Shown here: positions 1 to 11,973 of the stretch, in pieces
Layout: each line of letters starts with the position of its first letter
Numbering within the stretch: position 1 is the first letter of the stretch
Source: Acanthamoeba sp. SK_2022b
Lineage: Eukaryota; Discosea; Longamoebia; Acanthamoebidae
Assembly: GCA_027943245.1 (NCBI GenBank)
Contig: JANDJZ010000072.1
Span: 62,001 to 126,000 of the forward strand
Direction: 5' to 3'
Length of the DNA: 64,000 bases
Notes under the pieces: generated by a model
What the model was told of the DNA's origin: nothing
Databases searched by the model: none
What the model saw: the letters and a program-made list of their open reading frames with translations, nothing else
Translations under genes and position numbers: made by a program

Positions 1-3000
1 CTCCGCTCGATCTGACCCTCAGGAAACGCCTGATCGACCTCCTGTCTGAAGTACAGTGCAACGGCGAGGAGGCATTCGCCTCCGAATTCCTCATCGGCAT
101 CGGCACCCCACTGCCCGTGTTCCCGGCGTGGGCCAACGCGTGGAGCTCGTCTAACAGAAAGGCCAAATACTACGACGCTGCGTCGCTGCAGGCCAAGGAG
201 GACCTGGTCACCTACACGGAGGACTTTGGTGTGACCAGCAACGGCATGGATCAGTCCTACTACGACCGCATGCCCGACGTCGCGCTCTTCCCCGCCACCT
301 TCTTTGCCCTCGTTCCCGGTAAGTGAACCCGCCTCTGTTTGGGCCCTGGTGACCTGTCTCAATTTCTGATGACCCAATCTATCGCCGTACGTGCGGTGAT
401 GGCTGCAGCATTCAACGTCCCCGAGCTCAAGGGAATGACGTTAGTGCTCGACTTTGACACCATTTCGGGCATCTATCTCAACGAAATTAAGATGTGGTCC
501 GATCAGCGAATCAAGGACATCAACTCGCCAGAGGTGGCCGCCGCGCTGCCTGACCAGAATATCATCGTGGTGATTCACGAGGTCCAATCGGCCTACACGC
601 AGCTCTTCACCACCATGCTCTCAACCATGGTGCCGGAGTTCAACGTCACGGTGAGTTTTTTTCGCCCACCTTAACTCACACAAACACTCACTCACCATTG
701 CCTCCATACACCCGCTGGTTTAGATCGGTGTCAGCCTTCGCCCGAAGTTCCCCGTGCAACTCGTGCCCAACAGGACTGTCTCTACGGCGGTGGTCAACGG
801 CCCGGGGTTTCTTCTTGACGCGACGCCCTACTCGTTCGCCTTTTGGCAGCTGCACGATGTGTTGCTGGTACGGGCGCAACTGCCTGCAAGCCCCCAGCGC
901 CGATCGCTCGTTTCCTAACCTGGCTCTTTAGCTCCGCAATCTCGATGCCGCGTCGATGTACAACAAAGCCGGCAATGTGGTGGCGGCTACCACAGCTACT
1001 GTTACTAGCGCGCTCACCGATTACATGAACACCGCGACTACGTTGGACTACACCGGCATTGTTCTCGGTTGGACACAATTCTCCACCAATGATAACTGAT
1101 TTCTTTTTCGTCTAATCCCATAACTCGCCACTCCCAAACGCAGCCCCCAGCAGCGACAGCTGGCCCATTGCAACTTTCGGCTCGATGATCTATCGCTCCC
1201 AGACCATGGACGACTGTTTCAAGGCTTCCGCACTGGCGGACTTCATCATATGGACGCAGACCGACGCGAACGCCCTCAAGATTGCCGAGAGGTAAGCCTT
1301 GGGCTTCTCCCCCTGGCACCCTCCGATCCCGATCGGGCGGTGCTGAGACTGATCCTCTCTGCAGGCAAGGATTCGTCGTGGCATCGAGTGTCGACGTCAT
1401 CTACAGAGAGGGACTGAACCAGATCAAGAAGTTCACGTGCGAGGGCGAGCCCGTGAGCGCGCTGTACGGCTGCATCTGGGACGGCCAGCTGTGCTCTGGT
1501 GCTGGCACCTGCACCAATGGCGTCTGCAATTGCGAGAAGGGTCGCGAGGGCCTGTACTGCCAGGATTTCACTTCATCAAGCAGCTCCGACTCCATCGTCG
1601 TCCTGCTCGGTAGCCTCCCACCTCTCCCGGGGCTCTGTGACACAATCCCGCTGATACGTGTTTGGAAACATCTCTATTCTCTCATTCAGCCACGATCATT
1701 CCGGTGGCCGCTGTCGTCTTCTGTCTGCTGGTGCTGTTCATCTGCCTTCTGGTGTGGATTATCAGACGCAAGAACAACCAGAGCGATGACTGGGAAATCG
1801 ATTACGACGAGCTCGAGGTGGGTGAGCATCTCGGCTCGGGCGGTTACGGCGAAGTGCACAAGGCCCTGTGGAAGGGCACCGAGGTGGCCGTCAAGGTCAT
1901 GGCCTCCGACCGTATCACCAAAGAAATGGAGAAAAGCTTCAAGGACGAGGTTCGTGCCCTAGTAGCCTCACTCGCGACATACTGGCGGGGTCCACTCACT
2001 GAGACTGTCGCCATACCAGGTGCGGGTGATGACCTCATTGCGACACCCGAACGTTGTGCTGTTCATGGCGGCGTCGACCAAGGCCCCCAAGATGTGCATC
2101 GTCATGGAATACATGGCTCTCGGCTCCCTCTTTGATGTGCGTATCTCCCCGAGCCGTGTGGTCGATCCAGCTTGGAAAATTAATTACTCTCCTCCGCATT
2201 GAATGCACAGTTGCTGCACAACGAGCTGATTCCAGAGATCCCGTTCGCGCTCAAGGCCAAGATGGCCTACCAGGCCTCCAAGGGCATGCACTTCCTCCAC
2301 TCGTCGGGCATCGTGCACCGCGACCTCAAGTCGCTCAACCTGCTGCTCGACGCCAAGTGGAACGTCAAGGTGAGCGACTTCGGCCTCACCAAGTTCAAGG
2401 AGGATGTCGCCAAGGGCGGAGTGCGCGACATTGCCGGGAGCGTGCACTGGACGGCGCCAGAGGTGCTGAACGAGTCGGGCGACGTGGACTTCATTCTGGC
2501 CGACGTCTACAGCTTTGGCATCATCCTCTGGGAGCTCCTCACCCGCGACCAGCCGTATTTCGGCCTCAGGTGCGCGCCTTCATCGCGAAGCAGTTACTGA
2601 TGAAATAGCCGTGAGACTAATCTCTTTCCTCTTGGCACGCGTAAACAGCCCAGCTGCTGTGGCGGTGGCGGTGATCCGGGATGGCATCAGGCCGCAGATG
2701 CCCGAAAACACGGCCGGCCTGCACCCGCCCGAGTACGAGGAGCTGATCACGAGCTGCTGGCACCACGACCCGACCATTCGACCCACCTTCCTCGAGATCA
2801 TGACCCGCCTCTCCTCCATGCACGGCGATTCGACCTCGCTCGGCGCCACGTCGTTCACCTCCAAGACCTCGTCGTCATCGTCGGGCCACTCGGGCGGCAA
2901 GCCCAACATTTACAACTCGTGGACCATGCCGTCGACCAACTCGTCGTCCAACGCCTCCTCCTCGTCCAACTCGTCCAAGAACTACTCCGCGGCCGCCGCA

Positions 3001-4709
3001 GCAACCGCAGGTGCTGTGCGAGCGCCAGAGGGCGAGGTGGCGATCGTGTTCACAGATATCACGCGGGCGGCATCGCTGTGGGAGTTCAACGCGGCGGCCA
3101 TGCGCGACGCTACCATCCTCCATAATGACACGCTGAGGAATGCGCTCAAGAAGCACCACGGCTACGAGGTGGTGTTCTTGCGGGACAGGAACAGCGGAGA
3201 GGGCTCCTTCTGCATGGCCTTCCAGCACGCCACCGATGCGCTCGCCTGGTGCGCCGACGTGCAGCAGGCTTTGTTGACCGTTGAATGGCCGGAGGGTCTG
3301 CTCGACCACCCCGGCGCGGCGGAGGAGTGGGGCGACACGGACGATCGAGTGCTGTTCAAGGGCCTGCGCGTGCGCATGGGTGTGCACGTGGGCACGCCGC
3401 GCATGGTTCGAGATCCGATGACGCGGCGCGTGGAGTACATCGGTGCGGTGGTCAACGCAGCGGCGCGCATCACGGCTATGACCCACGGCGGCCAGGTGGT
3501 GGTGAGTCACTCGACGCACGACAAGATCAAGGACACCGACTTGTTCAAGAATCAGGGCCATCGGGTCGTGTGCATGGGCAAGTTCGAGATGCCCGACGCA
3601 CCCACAGGGGCCAAGCTCTACGAGCTCAAGGTGGCCGGACTTGAGGGTCGCTTCTTCGGCGGAGTGACCAACGATGGCGAGGCCGCCTCGTCTTCGAACA
3701 ATCCCTCTTCCGGGGCCGAGCACCCCCACAAGACGGACACAGGCGGAAGCGATGAGGAGTTGAAGGAAATGAGCGGCGTGTCGACCACCAGCAGTAATGG
3801 CCGCGGTGAAGTGCAGACGGCGGTGGGCGAGGGCATGATGTTCAAGGAGGACACCTTCCTCACCTCGGCCAACCTCTGCCGATGGATCATCGACTTCCAC
3901 GAGATCCAGGTGGGCAAGCAGGTGGGTCTGGGCTCCTACGGCGTGGTCTACCGCGGCAAATGGAAGGGCGTCGAGGTGGCGGTCAAGCGGTTCATCAAGC
4001 AGAAGCTCGACGAGCGACGCATGCTCGAGTTCCGCGCCGAGATGGCCTTCTTGTCGGAGCTCCACCACCCCAACATCGTGCTCTTCATCGGGGCGTGCGT
4101 GAAGAAGCCCAACTGTGCATCGTGACCGAGTTCATGAAGCAGGGCTCCCTCAAGGACATCCTCTCCAACAACGCCATCAAGCTCACGTGGAAACAGAAGC
4201 TGCGGTTGCTGCGATCGGCTGCTCTCGGCATCAACTACCTCCACTCGCTCCATCCGGTCATCGTGCACCGAGACGTGAAGCCGTCGAACCTGCTGGTGGA
4301 CGAGAACTGGAACGTGAAGGTGGCCGACTTTGGGTTCGCGCGCATCAAGGAGGAGAACGCCACCATGACGCGATGCGGCACGCCGTGCTGGACGGCGCCA
4401 GAGATCATCCGCGGGGAGAAGTACGACGAGCGGGCCGACGTGTTCTCGTTCGGCATCGTCATGTGGCAGGTGGTGACGCGCAAGGAGCCCTTTGCCGGTC
4501 GCAACTTCATGGGCGTGTCGCTCGACGTGCTCGAGGGCAAGCGGCCGCAGATTCCGGGCGACTGCGCGTTGGACTTCAGGAAGGTGATGAAGAAGTGCTG
4601 GCACGCACAGGCCGACAAGCGCCCCACCATGGAAGACGTGCTGGCCTTCTTCGACACGCAAGTGGGCGACGACGAGGGCGCGGCGTTTTCGACCACCGCT
4701 TTGGTGTGA
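1..4709 (+). CDS. Receptor kinase-cyclase-kinase, paralogue A (5' truncated by window, frameshifted)
   Basis: Coding is open from base 3. In order: the second of two phosphate-binding-protein-like (PstS-like) modules, a Cys-rich EGF-like stretch (about 1480-1570), one membrane helix (about 1700-1770), a TKL-type kinase with HRDLKSLN and DFG (1830-2830), a Ser-rich linker, a class III nucleotide cyclase domain (3028-3500), then a second TKL kinase (3900-4650) with HRDVKPSN and DFGFAR. About nine introns split the ectodomain and first kinase; the cyclase and second kinase lie in one exon from 2650. The likely role is to couple an extracellular ligand to cyclic nucleotide and phosphorylation signals. 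Compared with the paralogue at 47268-53474, one C is missing in the AAGCCCAAC-TGTGCATC region near 4113. This shifts the frame between the N- and C-lobes of kinase 2, so the C-lobe is read in another frame to the stop at 4709. It is either a pseudogenising change or a sequencing error. The signal peptide and first module lie outside the window. Confidence 0.85.
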
Positions 4710-4776
4710 AGACTCCCGGTCCGTGCTCTCTTTTCTGGATCTCCAAGTGAGCGAAGACGGCGAGAAGTTCGCAAGC

Positions 4777-4798
4777 GGCACCGTGGTCTAGCGGTGCC
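4777..4798. other. Perfect 7-bp hairpin downstream of receptor A
   Basis: GGCACCG and CGGTGCC flank an 8-base loop, 68 bases after the receptor stop and before the convergent actin-related gene. It could fold in either 3' untranslated region. The loop resembles a tRNA A-box, but no tRNA follows. No function is known. Confidence 0.3.
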
Positions 4799-4921
4799 AT
4801 CTGTGTGCATAATGAGCCGAATGTACAAAAGAAATCCTTGCTTTGTTGTCCTGTTTGTTCTCCCGAATTTAGAAAAACACACCTTATACCAACAACCATA
4901 GGAAGGTCCATGGGCCGCGGT

Positions 4922-6779
4922 TTAGGGCGAGATGAAGGGACCGAGACAGGTGGAGCCATGCTGCTCCAGGAAAGCCAAGGTGGCGTAGCTGCCTCGTTGC
5001 TGCAGCGTTTGCTCATCGTCCAAGGAGAGACCCTGCGCTCCGGTCCACGACAGCTTAGGGCGCCAGCGCGGTTCAGGGCTTTCACCTTTGAGAGTGCACT
5101 TAATGCCAAGCCTGTTGCATGCCTTGTCCAGCTCCTTCTCCATCCTGTCCCGTCCTGATCATTGAGCACTTGCCCAATGACCATGTAGGAGCTCATAGTG
5201 TGGTGAGGGACGACTTGCCTGGGGTAAATGTCTGGGAAGGAGGTCGATCCGCCACACAGGAGCACAGAGTCGGCCAGGCGTTGCCTGATCGCCGCCACAT
5301 CGGCCGGCGACTGGTCACACACTTTGGCAACCATTTGGGCCACTTTGGGCGGGTATTGGTCAAGCGGCCCCGCGGCCTCGGAAGAGGTGCTCAGCTCTAT
5401 GGCTTTCGCGACGGCCTCGTGTAGTCCCAAAACGTCGAGGCCCATGCACTGAACATGCGGTGAGTGCGTATGGGAGTGAGCAAGGAACTGGCAAATGCCT
5501 GCCTCGTCGTACCTCCTTTGGGCGGAACAAGGCCTCGGCGGGCAGATACCTCTCGTGCAAGATGCCGATGCACCCACAGTCCTGCGTCAAGTATCCTGCG
5601 TCTGTGGATACCGCGGTAAGTCAGATGGCTTCACAGACATCCCTGAAGAATGAAGGACCGTACGCCAAGACGGCAAACTGGGAGTCGGGTTGTTCTGCAG
5701 CGTGAGATCGAACGTCGAGTCGGGCCAGGCCCTACAAACGGTTACCTTGACGTCCTCTAGAAGGTATCGTTCGCCACGAGTGGTGTACTCTCCGAGCCCT
5801 GCTTCCGTGAGCACCTGCAACAAAGCGTGTCAGTTCATCTTCGAATAGAAAGAACAGCTTACATGCCCACGCATGACGTACCTTGCCCAGGTAGAGCGTG
5901 AGGTCCTGGCCGCCAAAGGGAATGTGCGTAGCGGCGTACACCAGCGGACATCCTGCTCACTCTGGCTCTTAGTGTTAAGGCTCATATCAACAAACGTTGG
6001 CGCATGTATGGAGACTACCTTCAAAGAACGGAATCACGCTGATGGCACTGAAGCCAATGTCCACCACGACGCCGGTCATGTCTCCGTCAACTGGCCATCA
6101 AAGCAATGGGTGAACCGTGTTTGGCGGCTACTAAAACAGCGGCGACTTGTACCTTGGGCTGCCAGGGCCGAGTATTCCTTGGACAACATGAGCAGCGACG
6201 GCACCTTAACTAAGGACAGCATCACCTTCAGCACCTCTCACACAACTTACACTCCTCATCGCTCACACTTGGTCGTACGTGTTTCCAGCAGCAGCCTCGC
6301 GACCCTTTCATTTTGGCCCTGGGGAGCAAAGGAGCTGTATGTGATCACCAGGGGCTGGTCTTCGGGCACCACTTTTTCCTGCTTGTAGGCGTGCCGACTT
6401 GGGTGAGGCGAGAGAAGCGTCAGTGACCGAGGCCCGTGTTTCCCGCCAAGTAGGGGCAAGCACATGATACGCTCAAAATGGTCCAGGTCGACAATCCTGC
6501 CCTTCTCAGTGACAGGCTGCGCAGTTGAGATACCCGCCTTGCAGCGCGCCTCATCTCCAACGAAGAACACCTCTCCTTCGGGAAGGCGATACCTCGACTT
6601 ACCTGCCCACCACAGTCGAGCGAATTGAGGCCACCACCACGCCACAGCTGGGGATGTACATGAGGCGTAGTACCAACAAGTGTAGGGAAGTCGGTGGGCT
6701 GGCTGCATCCTGTCAGCCCAGCCATGGTTGTTCCCTCCCCCACGTCGATAACCATGGCCGCGTTGTGCTTGCGTTCCAT
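4922..6779 (-). CDS. Divergent actin-related protein
   Basis: Reading the minus strand, exons align in order with the actin fold. The N-terminal phosphate-1 loop is AAMVIDVGEGTTMAGL. It is followed by FVGDEARCKAGI (actin VGDEAQSKRGI), VVPEDQPLVITYSSFAPQ (actin EEHPVLLTEAPLNP), phosphate-2 VVVDIGFSAISVIP, FGGQDLTLYLGK (actin AGRDLTDYLMK), ERYLPAEALFRP, LLCGGSTSFPD (actin LSGGTTMYPG) and a C-terminal WTGAQGLSL that replaces actin WIGGSILASL. At least six introns interrupt it. Divergence at every signature rules out conventional actin. The sequence does not say which Arp subclass this is (Arp10 or Arp11 of dynactin, a nuclear Arp, or a lineage-specific one). The start at 6779 puts the phosphate-1 loop near residue 10, as in actins. 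Confidence 0.75.
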
Positions 6780-6991
6780 GCTGTTCGAACTTCTCTGGGC
6801 TGCGGGTGAGGAACCGAAAGGGCGCTCAGCGAAAAGGAGAAAAAGAAAAAAAAAACCACGAGGAGAAAACGGTTACAAAATAAAATGCAAAATAAATAGA
6901 CACGTGCAACCTGTCTGCCGGACGCAGCATACGCTCCTGTGGGACGCAGACGTTATTTGCAAAGGGAGAGCTAGCGTAGGTCACAACAAAT

Positions 6992-7303
6992 ATGGCGGAA
7001 CAGCGACCTACCTGGACCATCACATACCACGTACTGCCTTTGCATCTTTTCATAATTATAATTCCCAAATAATGATTTCACATATTTATTATTTCACATA
7101 TTTATTTATGAGGGCTGCCCTTTACGACTCGGTTTCTCAAATAATTCGCTTCGGCCGTAGGAGGAGGGGGAGCGCGTTCTCGGGTGCCGGCATTACCAGC
7201 GCGGGTGCCGAATACGAGCCAAGTGCTGCGATGATGCCTTCTACACCTGTCATTCGTGCCACGACGAAAAGACCGACCACTCTCTCGACAGGTAAGATCC
7301 ATT

Positions 7304-7358
<55 letters not shown>

Positions 7359-8263
7359 ACCAACTGCGCGGTGATGACCGTTGTGCTTGTATTGGCAGGT
7401 TCGCGGTGCGCGAGATGCAATGCATGTACTGCGGCCTCGTGCAGCCAGTACAGAAAGCGTGCTCCGCCGAGGGATGTAAGATGTACAGTGGTCGCCGCCC
7501 CTCTATGAGTGCGTTGTTCCTCCATGCGGCTGCTGGAAGTTGACTGGCGCCCCCCCCCTCCTCCCAAACCGTGCATTGGGCAGGCAACTGGGGCAGTACT
7601 ACTGTAACACATGCCATCTGTGGAATAACGACACCAAGAAGAGCATCTACCACTGTTCCGATTGCGGCATCTGCCGCGTAGGCCAAGGTGACTGACTCTC
7701 TCTCTCTCTCTCTTTCTGTGTGTGTGTGTGTTATGCTTTGCCCGATGGGACGCGTCCCTCTTTCCTTGTGTGTCTCCTGACATGTCGGTCGGCGTGATGC
7801 AGGACTGGAAGTTGATTTCTTCCATTGCGGCAAGTGCAAGGCCTGTCTGGCCATCTCCCTTAAGAACAACCATCGATGCATCGAAGACGTGCTCAATGCC
7901 AACTGCCCCATCTGCTGGGAGCACCTCTTCACCTCTCGGTAAAGCAACGACACGACACGATACGACACGAGACAACTTGAAGCACGGACTTGCTGATGCA
8001 TCGCACTGGCGCTTTGGGGGGGGGGCTTGTTCAGAGACCCGCTGTCGGTGCTGCCGTGCGGGCATTCGATGCACCAGGCCTGCTACCAGTCGTACACGAG
8101 GAACGGATTCTATCGATGTCCGACGTGTCAGCGCGCGCTGTTCGACCCGCGCGAGGCCCTCATACAGGAGGTCAAGGCCAAGGGCAAGCGCCTCCTCATA
8201 GACATCATCCTCTTCCTCTCCCTGGCCTTCCTCGTCGATCGATTCATCTACGACTTCTTCTAG
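6992..8263 (+). CDS. CHY/CTCHY/RING zinc-finger E3 ubiquitin ligase (RCHY1/PIRH2-like) with C-terminal membrane helix
   Basis: The model joins a 39-nt first exon (6992-7030) in phase 0 to 7161, through an AT-rich intron. The CHY finger begins GCRHYQRGCRIRAKCC and continues to CHSCHDEKTDHS. CxxCG and YYCNTCHLW motifs, the CTCHY finger (IYHCSDCGICRVG, FFHCGKCKACL) and a RING finger (CPICWEHLF, LPCGHSMHQAC, CPTCQRALF) follow. This order is diagnostic of RCHY1-type ubiquitin ligases. In the usual family the RING is followed by a zinc ribbon; here it is replaced by a hydrophobic helix (LLIDIILFLSLAFLVD), so the protein ends as a tail anchor. The second intron carries a (CA)n tract (7305-7355). The junction near 7476-7585 is unresolved. 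Confidence 0.85.
7305..7355 (+). repeat. (CA)n microsatellite in an intron
   Basis: About 25 CA units start a few bases inside the intron 7292-7398 of the CHY/RING gene. Confidence 0.95.
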
Positions 8264-8317
8264 GCGCCCATGAACACACTTTGTATTAACAGCGCCTTCC
8301 ACCTTCCTCCTTGACGA

Positions 8318-8342
8318 TGCTGATGATGATGATGATGATGAA
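8318..8342. repeat. (GAT)n short microsatellite and nearby poly-G
   Basis: A run of GAT triplets lies between the convergent CHY/RING and BRK1 genes. A 14-base G run follows at 8524-8537, just beyond the BRK1 stop codon. Confidence 0.8.
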
Positions 8343-8566
8343 CGGCGAAGGAGTTGAGAAGGTGTAACGGGGATGGCTGTATTGTGGAATTGTACAAAAA
8401 GAACCGTTATGCGTTGGTGGCCACCGGCACACCGCCGTCGGATGGAGGTGAAGAAGGAGCTGGGTCAGAGTGGGAGGGAAGGGAGGATACGACAAGCGGC
8501 GTGTGGGCCCCATTGGACTCTTTGGGGGGGGGGGGGGAAGAGCGGGGAGGAGGCGGAAAGGGCGCC

Positions 8567-8935
8567 TCACTCGGCGGCAGCACCGTCGCCTCCGGAGACG
8601 GTTTTGAGGGCAGCTTCTAGGTAGTCCATCTGCCTCTCCAGCTTGGACAGCTTCTCGTTGATGCGAGCCAGCTTGTACCGTGTTGAAATGTCTGTCAAAG
8701 AATGAATGGGTTACTTTGAGGGATGGCGACAATGGCATTGCATGAAGAAAATGGTTCATGTCGATTGCCTCAACGCCCCGACAACCACTCGCAAAATCGC
8801 AATAAGCAGATAGGGCAGGGGGGCGGTACCAAAGCGGTTCAAAAATTCGGTAACTTTCTTGATGTTGACGGTGACATCTTCAATGAACTCTCGCTGTTCC
8901 CAATCGCGCTGAATGTTGGTCTTCCCTTTATCCAT
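8567..8935 (-). CDS. BRK1: BRICK1/HSPC300, smallest subunit of the SCAR/WAVE complex
   Basis: Two exons (8935-8830 and 8691-8567) join in frame to give 76 residues, the normal BRK1 size. The protein opens MDKGKTNIQRDWEQREFIE; the junction reads LNRFDISTRYKLARINEKL, which matches the conserved LNxFDMSCRxRLAxLNEKL of BRK1; it ends in a short coiled coil and an acidic tail. BRK1 forms a helical bundle with SCAR/WAVE and Abi in the pentameric complex that activates Arp2/3-driven actin branching at the leading edge. This fits an amoeboid cell. The intron is GT-AG, 138 bases. The gene converges on the CHY/RING gene. Confidence 0.93.
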
Positions 8936-9157
8936 CTCGTGTGCCCGTCAATATCGCCCCCGCAAGAGAATGCGACAGAACAATGCAGGTGGGATTACAA
9001 TTACAATGTCGCAGTTGCTTGGCGAGCGGCAACCAACTCAAAATTGTCCCGAGCCAGAGCCCTTCCGAAACAATTACAGAACATTTTCGACAGATAATTG
9101 GTACTGTTGCTAAAAGAGAAAAACGCTTTCTGCGGGGCGTAATCGATCACGTAAGGA

Positions 9158-11193
9158 TTGGAGGCCAACATGCTACGGCGTGTTGAGGCCTGGGAAGATG
9201 AGGAGGAAGAGGACCTTCTTGGATTTGAAGAGGAATTTGACTCTACGCCACCATTCATCCACGCGAAGCGAAAGCAGAGCGTAGACTTGTACACGCCACA
9301 AGCTCCTGAACACCGCTCCACCGCACATGATGGCGTGATTCGTACGCCTACCAATCGAACATCTCCAGATGGCTCTACCTCCATGTCTTCAAGCGCATCT
9401 TCATCCCCTTCTTCCCATTCGTTGAACGAAAGCTTTGTTGCTGCGTCGGTGCAACAGCTTCCACCGGCCCTGCAGATGGAGATCATCGTACACCTGCGTG
9501 TGCGAGACGTGTGCCGTCTCGCGCTTGTGTGCCGCGACTGGGCCGCCTGGGTGCGCTCCGATGACTTCTGGCGGCGCCTGCATGCGCAACGCTTCGATCC
9601 TGCAACTACGGCCCTTCCCTCTCCCTTTTCTGCTTCGTTTCCTTCGCTTTCGCCTCCCGCGCCGACCTCGCTATCGTCAACCTCGCCATCGCCCCAGGCG
9701 GCATCATCAACGCTGTCCGATCCACCGTCGTCTCGGCGGTCTCCCCCATCGGCGCACTCGTCCAAGTGGCACGACGACTTCAAGACGCGACACGAGCGAG
9801 CTCGCGGGTGGCGCCGAAGCAACTACCGCGAGACGGTGCTGCGTGGACACCAGTCAGCCGTCACCGCCGTTCGCATGTGGAGCGCCCATGATCGGGTATT
9901 CAGCGCCTCGTCGGACAGGTGAGCACCTCGTATCCGTGGGCTGCGTGGCGCATATGCGTCCAAGACATTGTGATGACCACGTAGCGCTCATCTCCTCCAC
10001 TTTGGGCCCTTGTGTCCACCACAGCACGATCAGGGCCTGGAACATGACCACCGGTAAGCCTCTGGGAGCGATCCGCGGCCACACCGGCGGCGTCATGTGT
10101 CTCCATCGAAACGAGACCAGCCTGGCCAGCGGCAGCGAGGACAAGAGCATCAAAGGTACCGACCGCCTTCTCAAAGTGGGCCCGCGCCGTGCAAGGTTTG
10201 CCGTCGGGGCTTCGTGAGCGCTCACAGCGCGCTGGTCGCAGTGTGGGATCTCGGGCATGGGAAGCTCATACGAAGCACCACCGTGCATCGCGGGACCGTG
10301 TTGTGCCTGCAGATGGACAACACCAAAGTCGTATCAGGTCCGTGTGGCAAGACGTGTGCGTGCGGCGGTGCAAGTACTCACCGGGGGCAGGCGCCGCTCG
10401 TGCATTGGTCCAGGAGGAGACGACGGCACCATCCGCCTGTGCGACATGCGCAAGAAGGAGCCGGAGCGCATAGCGTTTCAGCACAAGAGCAAGGTCGTGC
10501 GCGCCCTCCAGTTCGACGACAGCTGCCTCGTGGTGGGCACCGAGACCGGTGCCATCCGGGTCCTCGACCTTAGCACAGGCACGACCACTACCCCCAGATC
10601 CCGTTTGGTCTGCAGACGGAGTCCCCCGTCGTATCCAGCTAATTATTATTATTCAATTATTGCTCTAATTCTTTCCTAATCTCACACACCTTGCCCCACG
10701 CGAACGACCAGGCCAGTGCGTACAGACCCTTGTGGGCGAGCACGCACGATCGGTGTCGAGCCTGCAGCTTGACGAGCGACGAATCGTCTCGGGCTCGCCG
10801 GACTGGAGCGTGCGCGTGTGGGACCGCGTCACGGGCCGATGCGTGGAGGAGCTCGAGGAGCACATGCGAGGCGTCTTCTGCGTGCGCTTCGATCGGCAGA
10901 AGCTGGTGAGCGGCGGCGGCGACCGGCTGATCAAGGTGTGGGACTGGGACGACGACCTGTGGTGCGTCAACACCCTGCGCGGCCACACGGGTCCGGTGCT
11001 CAGCGTTGACTGCGACGACGTGCGTCTCGTGAGCGGCGCCACCGATCACACCGTGCGCCTGTGGGACTTTGGCGACCCGAATCACGTGCGGGGTTCGCCC
11101 GCCGATCCCGCCACGGCCGGCTCCCTCACCGCCTCGACCTTCCTCGCCAACGCCACAGCCACTGCCGCCAACGAGGACTGTCTCATCCAGTGA
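9158..11193 (+). CDS. F-box and WD40-repeat protein
   Basis: After a Ser/Pro-rich N-terminus, an F-box is visible at about residues 95-145 (VQQLPPALQMEIIVHLRV, then RLALVCRDWAAWVRSDDFW). A second low-complexity linker leads to about seven WD40 repeats with blades such as VSGSPDWSVRVWD, VSGGGDRLIKVWDW and VSGATDHTVRLWDF. Such proteins are substrate receptors of SCF (Skp1-Cullin-F-box) ubiquitin ligases; the F-box binds Skp1 and the propeller the phosphodegron. Exons include 9158-9918, 10025 onward, and a last exon from 10712. The last intron (10579-10711) fits only with a GC donor: it restores STG-QCVQTLVGEH in frame. The start could also be the in-frame ATG 12 bases downstream. Confidence 0.9.
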
Positions 11194-11973
11194 GGGGCAG
11201 CCCTGTTGGTGTTGTGGCGACCGAGATCTCGCGGGCTGACAGCCGAGGTGGGCGGTGTCGCGAGGGCGAGATCGCCTCGCTTCTCCGTCGGCGCATTACC
11301 GACAACAAAAACAAACAAATCTCCTGCGCGCGCTTATAATTCGGTGAGAAAACCACCGACCAGCTACGGGACGAGGCAGATTGAGGTGCTGTTTTGTGCT
11401 TGGGCGGTAATTGGGCCGATTAAGAAGCACAACCGTTGTTGAGGAAGATGTTCTGCAACTATTCGAAACGGAGGAGGTTGCCCCTGGATGGGCATAGTTC
11501 GCATACAGTGTGACCTGGTGCCTGGGTACCGCAGTTTGGCTGTACCCTGCGGGGGAGCTCTGCCCTTCGTATGGCCCACGCTGCGGAAGCAAGCTGGGAA
11601 ACTGCATAAGAAGTGTCGGTTCGCCTTCTAACAGCCTGGTGCCTTTCTCCTTCGTTCTTCTTATCTCTTTGGTGGTCTAAACCTTCGTCCAGGGCTGCCA
11701 ACCAAGATCCCACTTTGCGACTAGGCTACCTGGCAAAGCACGTCAGGGCGACGATCGTCGGCGCGCTTTCCTTCTCGGGGCAACGGACGCAACCGCCACC
11801 TGCCACTCATTCGCGGCCGCCAGAAGCGAGGAGCAGAAAAGGACGTGGAGAACCAAGGGCGACGGGCAGACGCGTGGCCGAGGAGCTAAACAGATAGCGC
11901 AAAAAGATTAGATTGCGAGACAAGCAGCTTGTGAGAAAGCATCACAAAAATAATCGATTTAGGTGACCACAAG
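11194..11973. other. Intergenic, no gene seen
   Basis: About 780 bases hold the 3' flank of the F-box/WD40 gene and the promoter region of the next gene. Open frames here are short and show no family signature. No tRNA or other RNA signature was convincing. Confidence 0.5.

Noticed and set aside
2875..4068. Long minus-strand open frame opposite the receptor
   Set aside because: It is a shadow of GC-rich coding on the plus strand; His/Leu/Val-rich with no family signature. The same holds opposite 52386-53546.
4777..4830. A-box-like TGGTCTAGCGG after receptor A
   Set aside because: The bases are explained by a perfect hairpin and no T-arm or acceptor partner is present.
11455..11600. Possible SRP-like motif GAAACGGAGGAGG
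   Set aside because: The pairing strands of SRP helix 8 and the other conserved loops could not be found.
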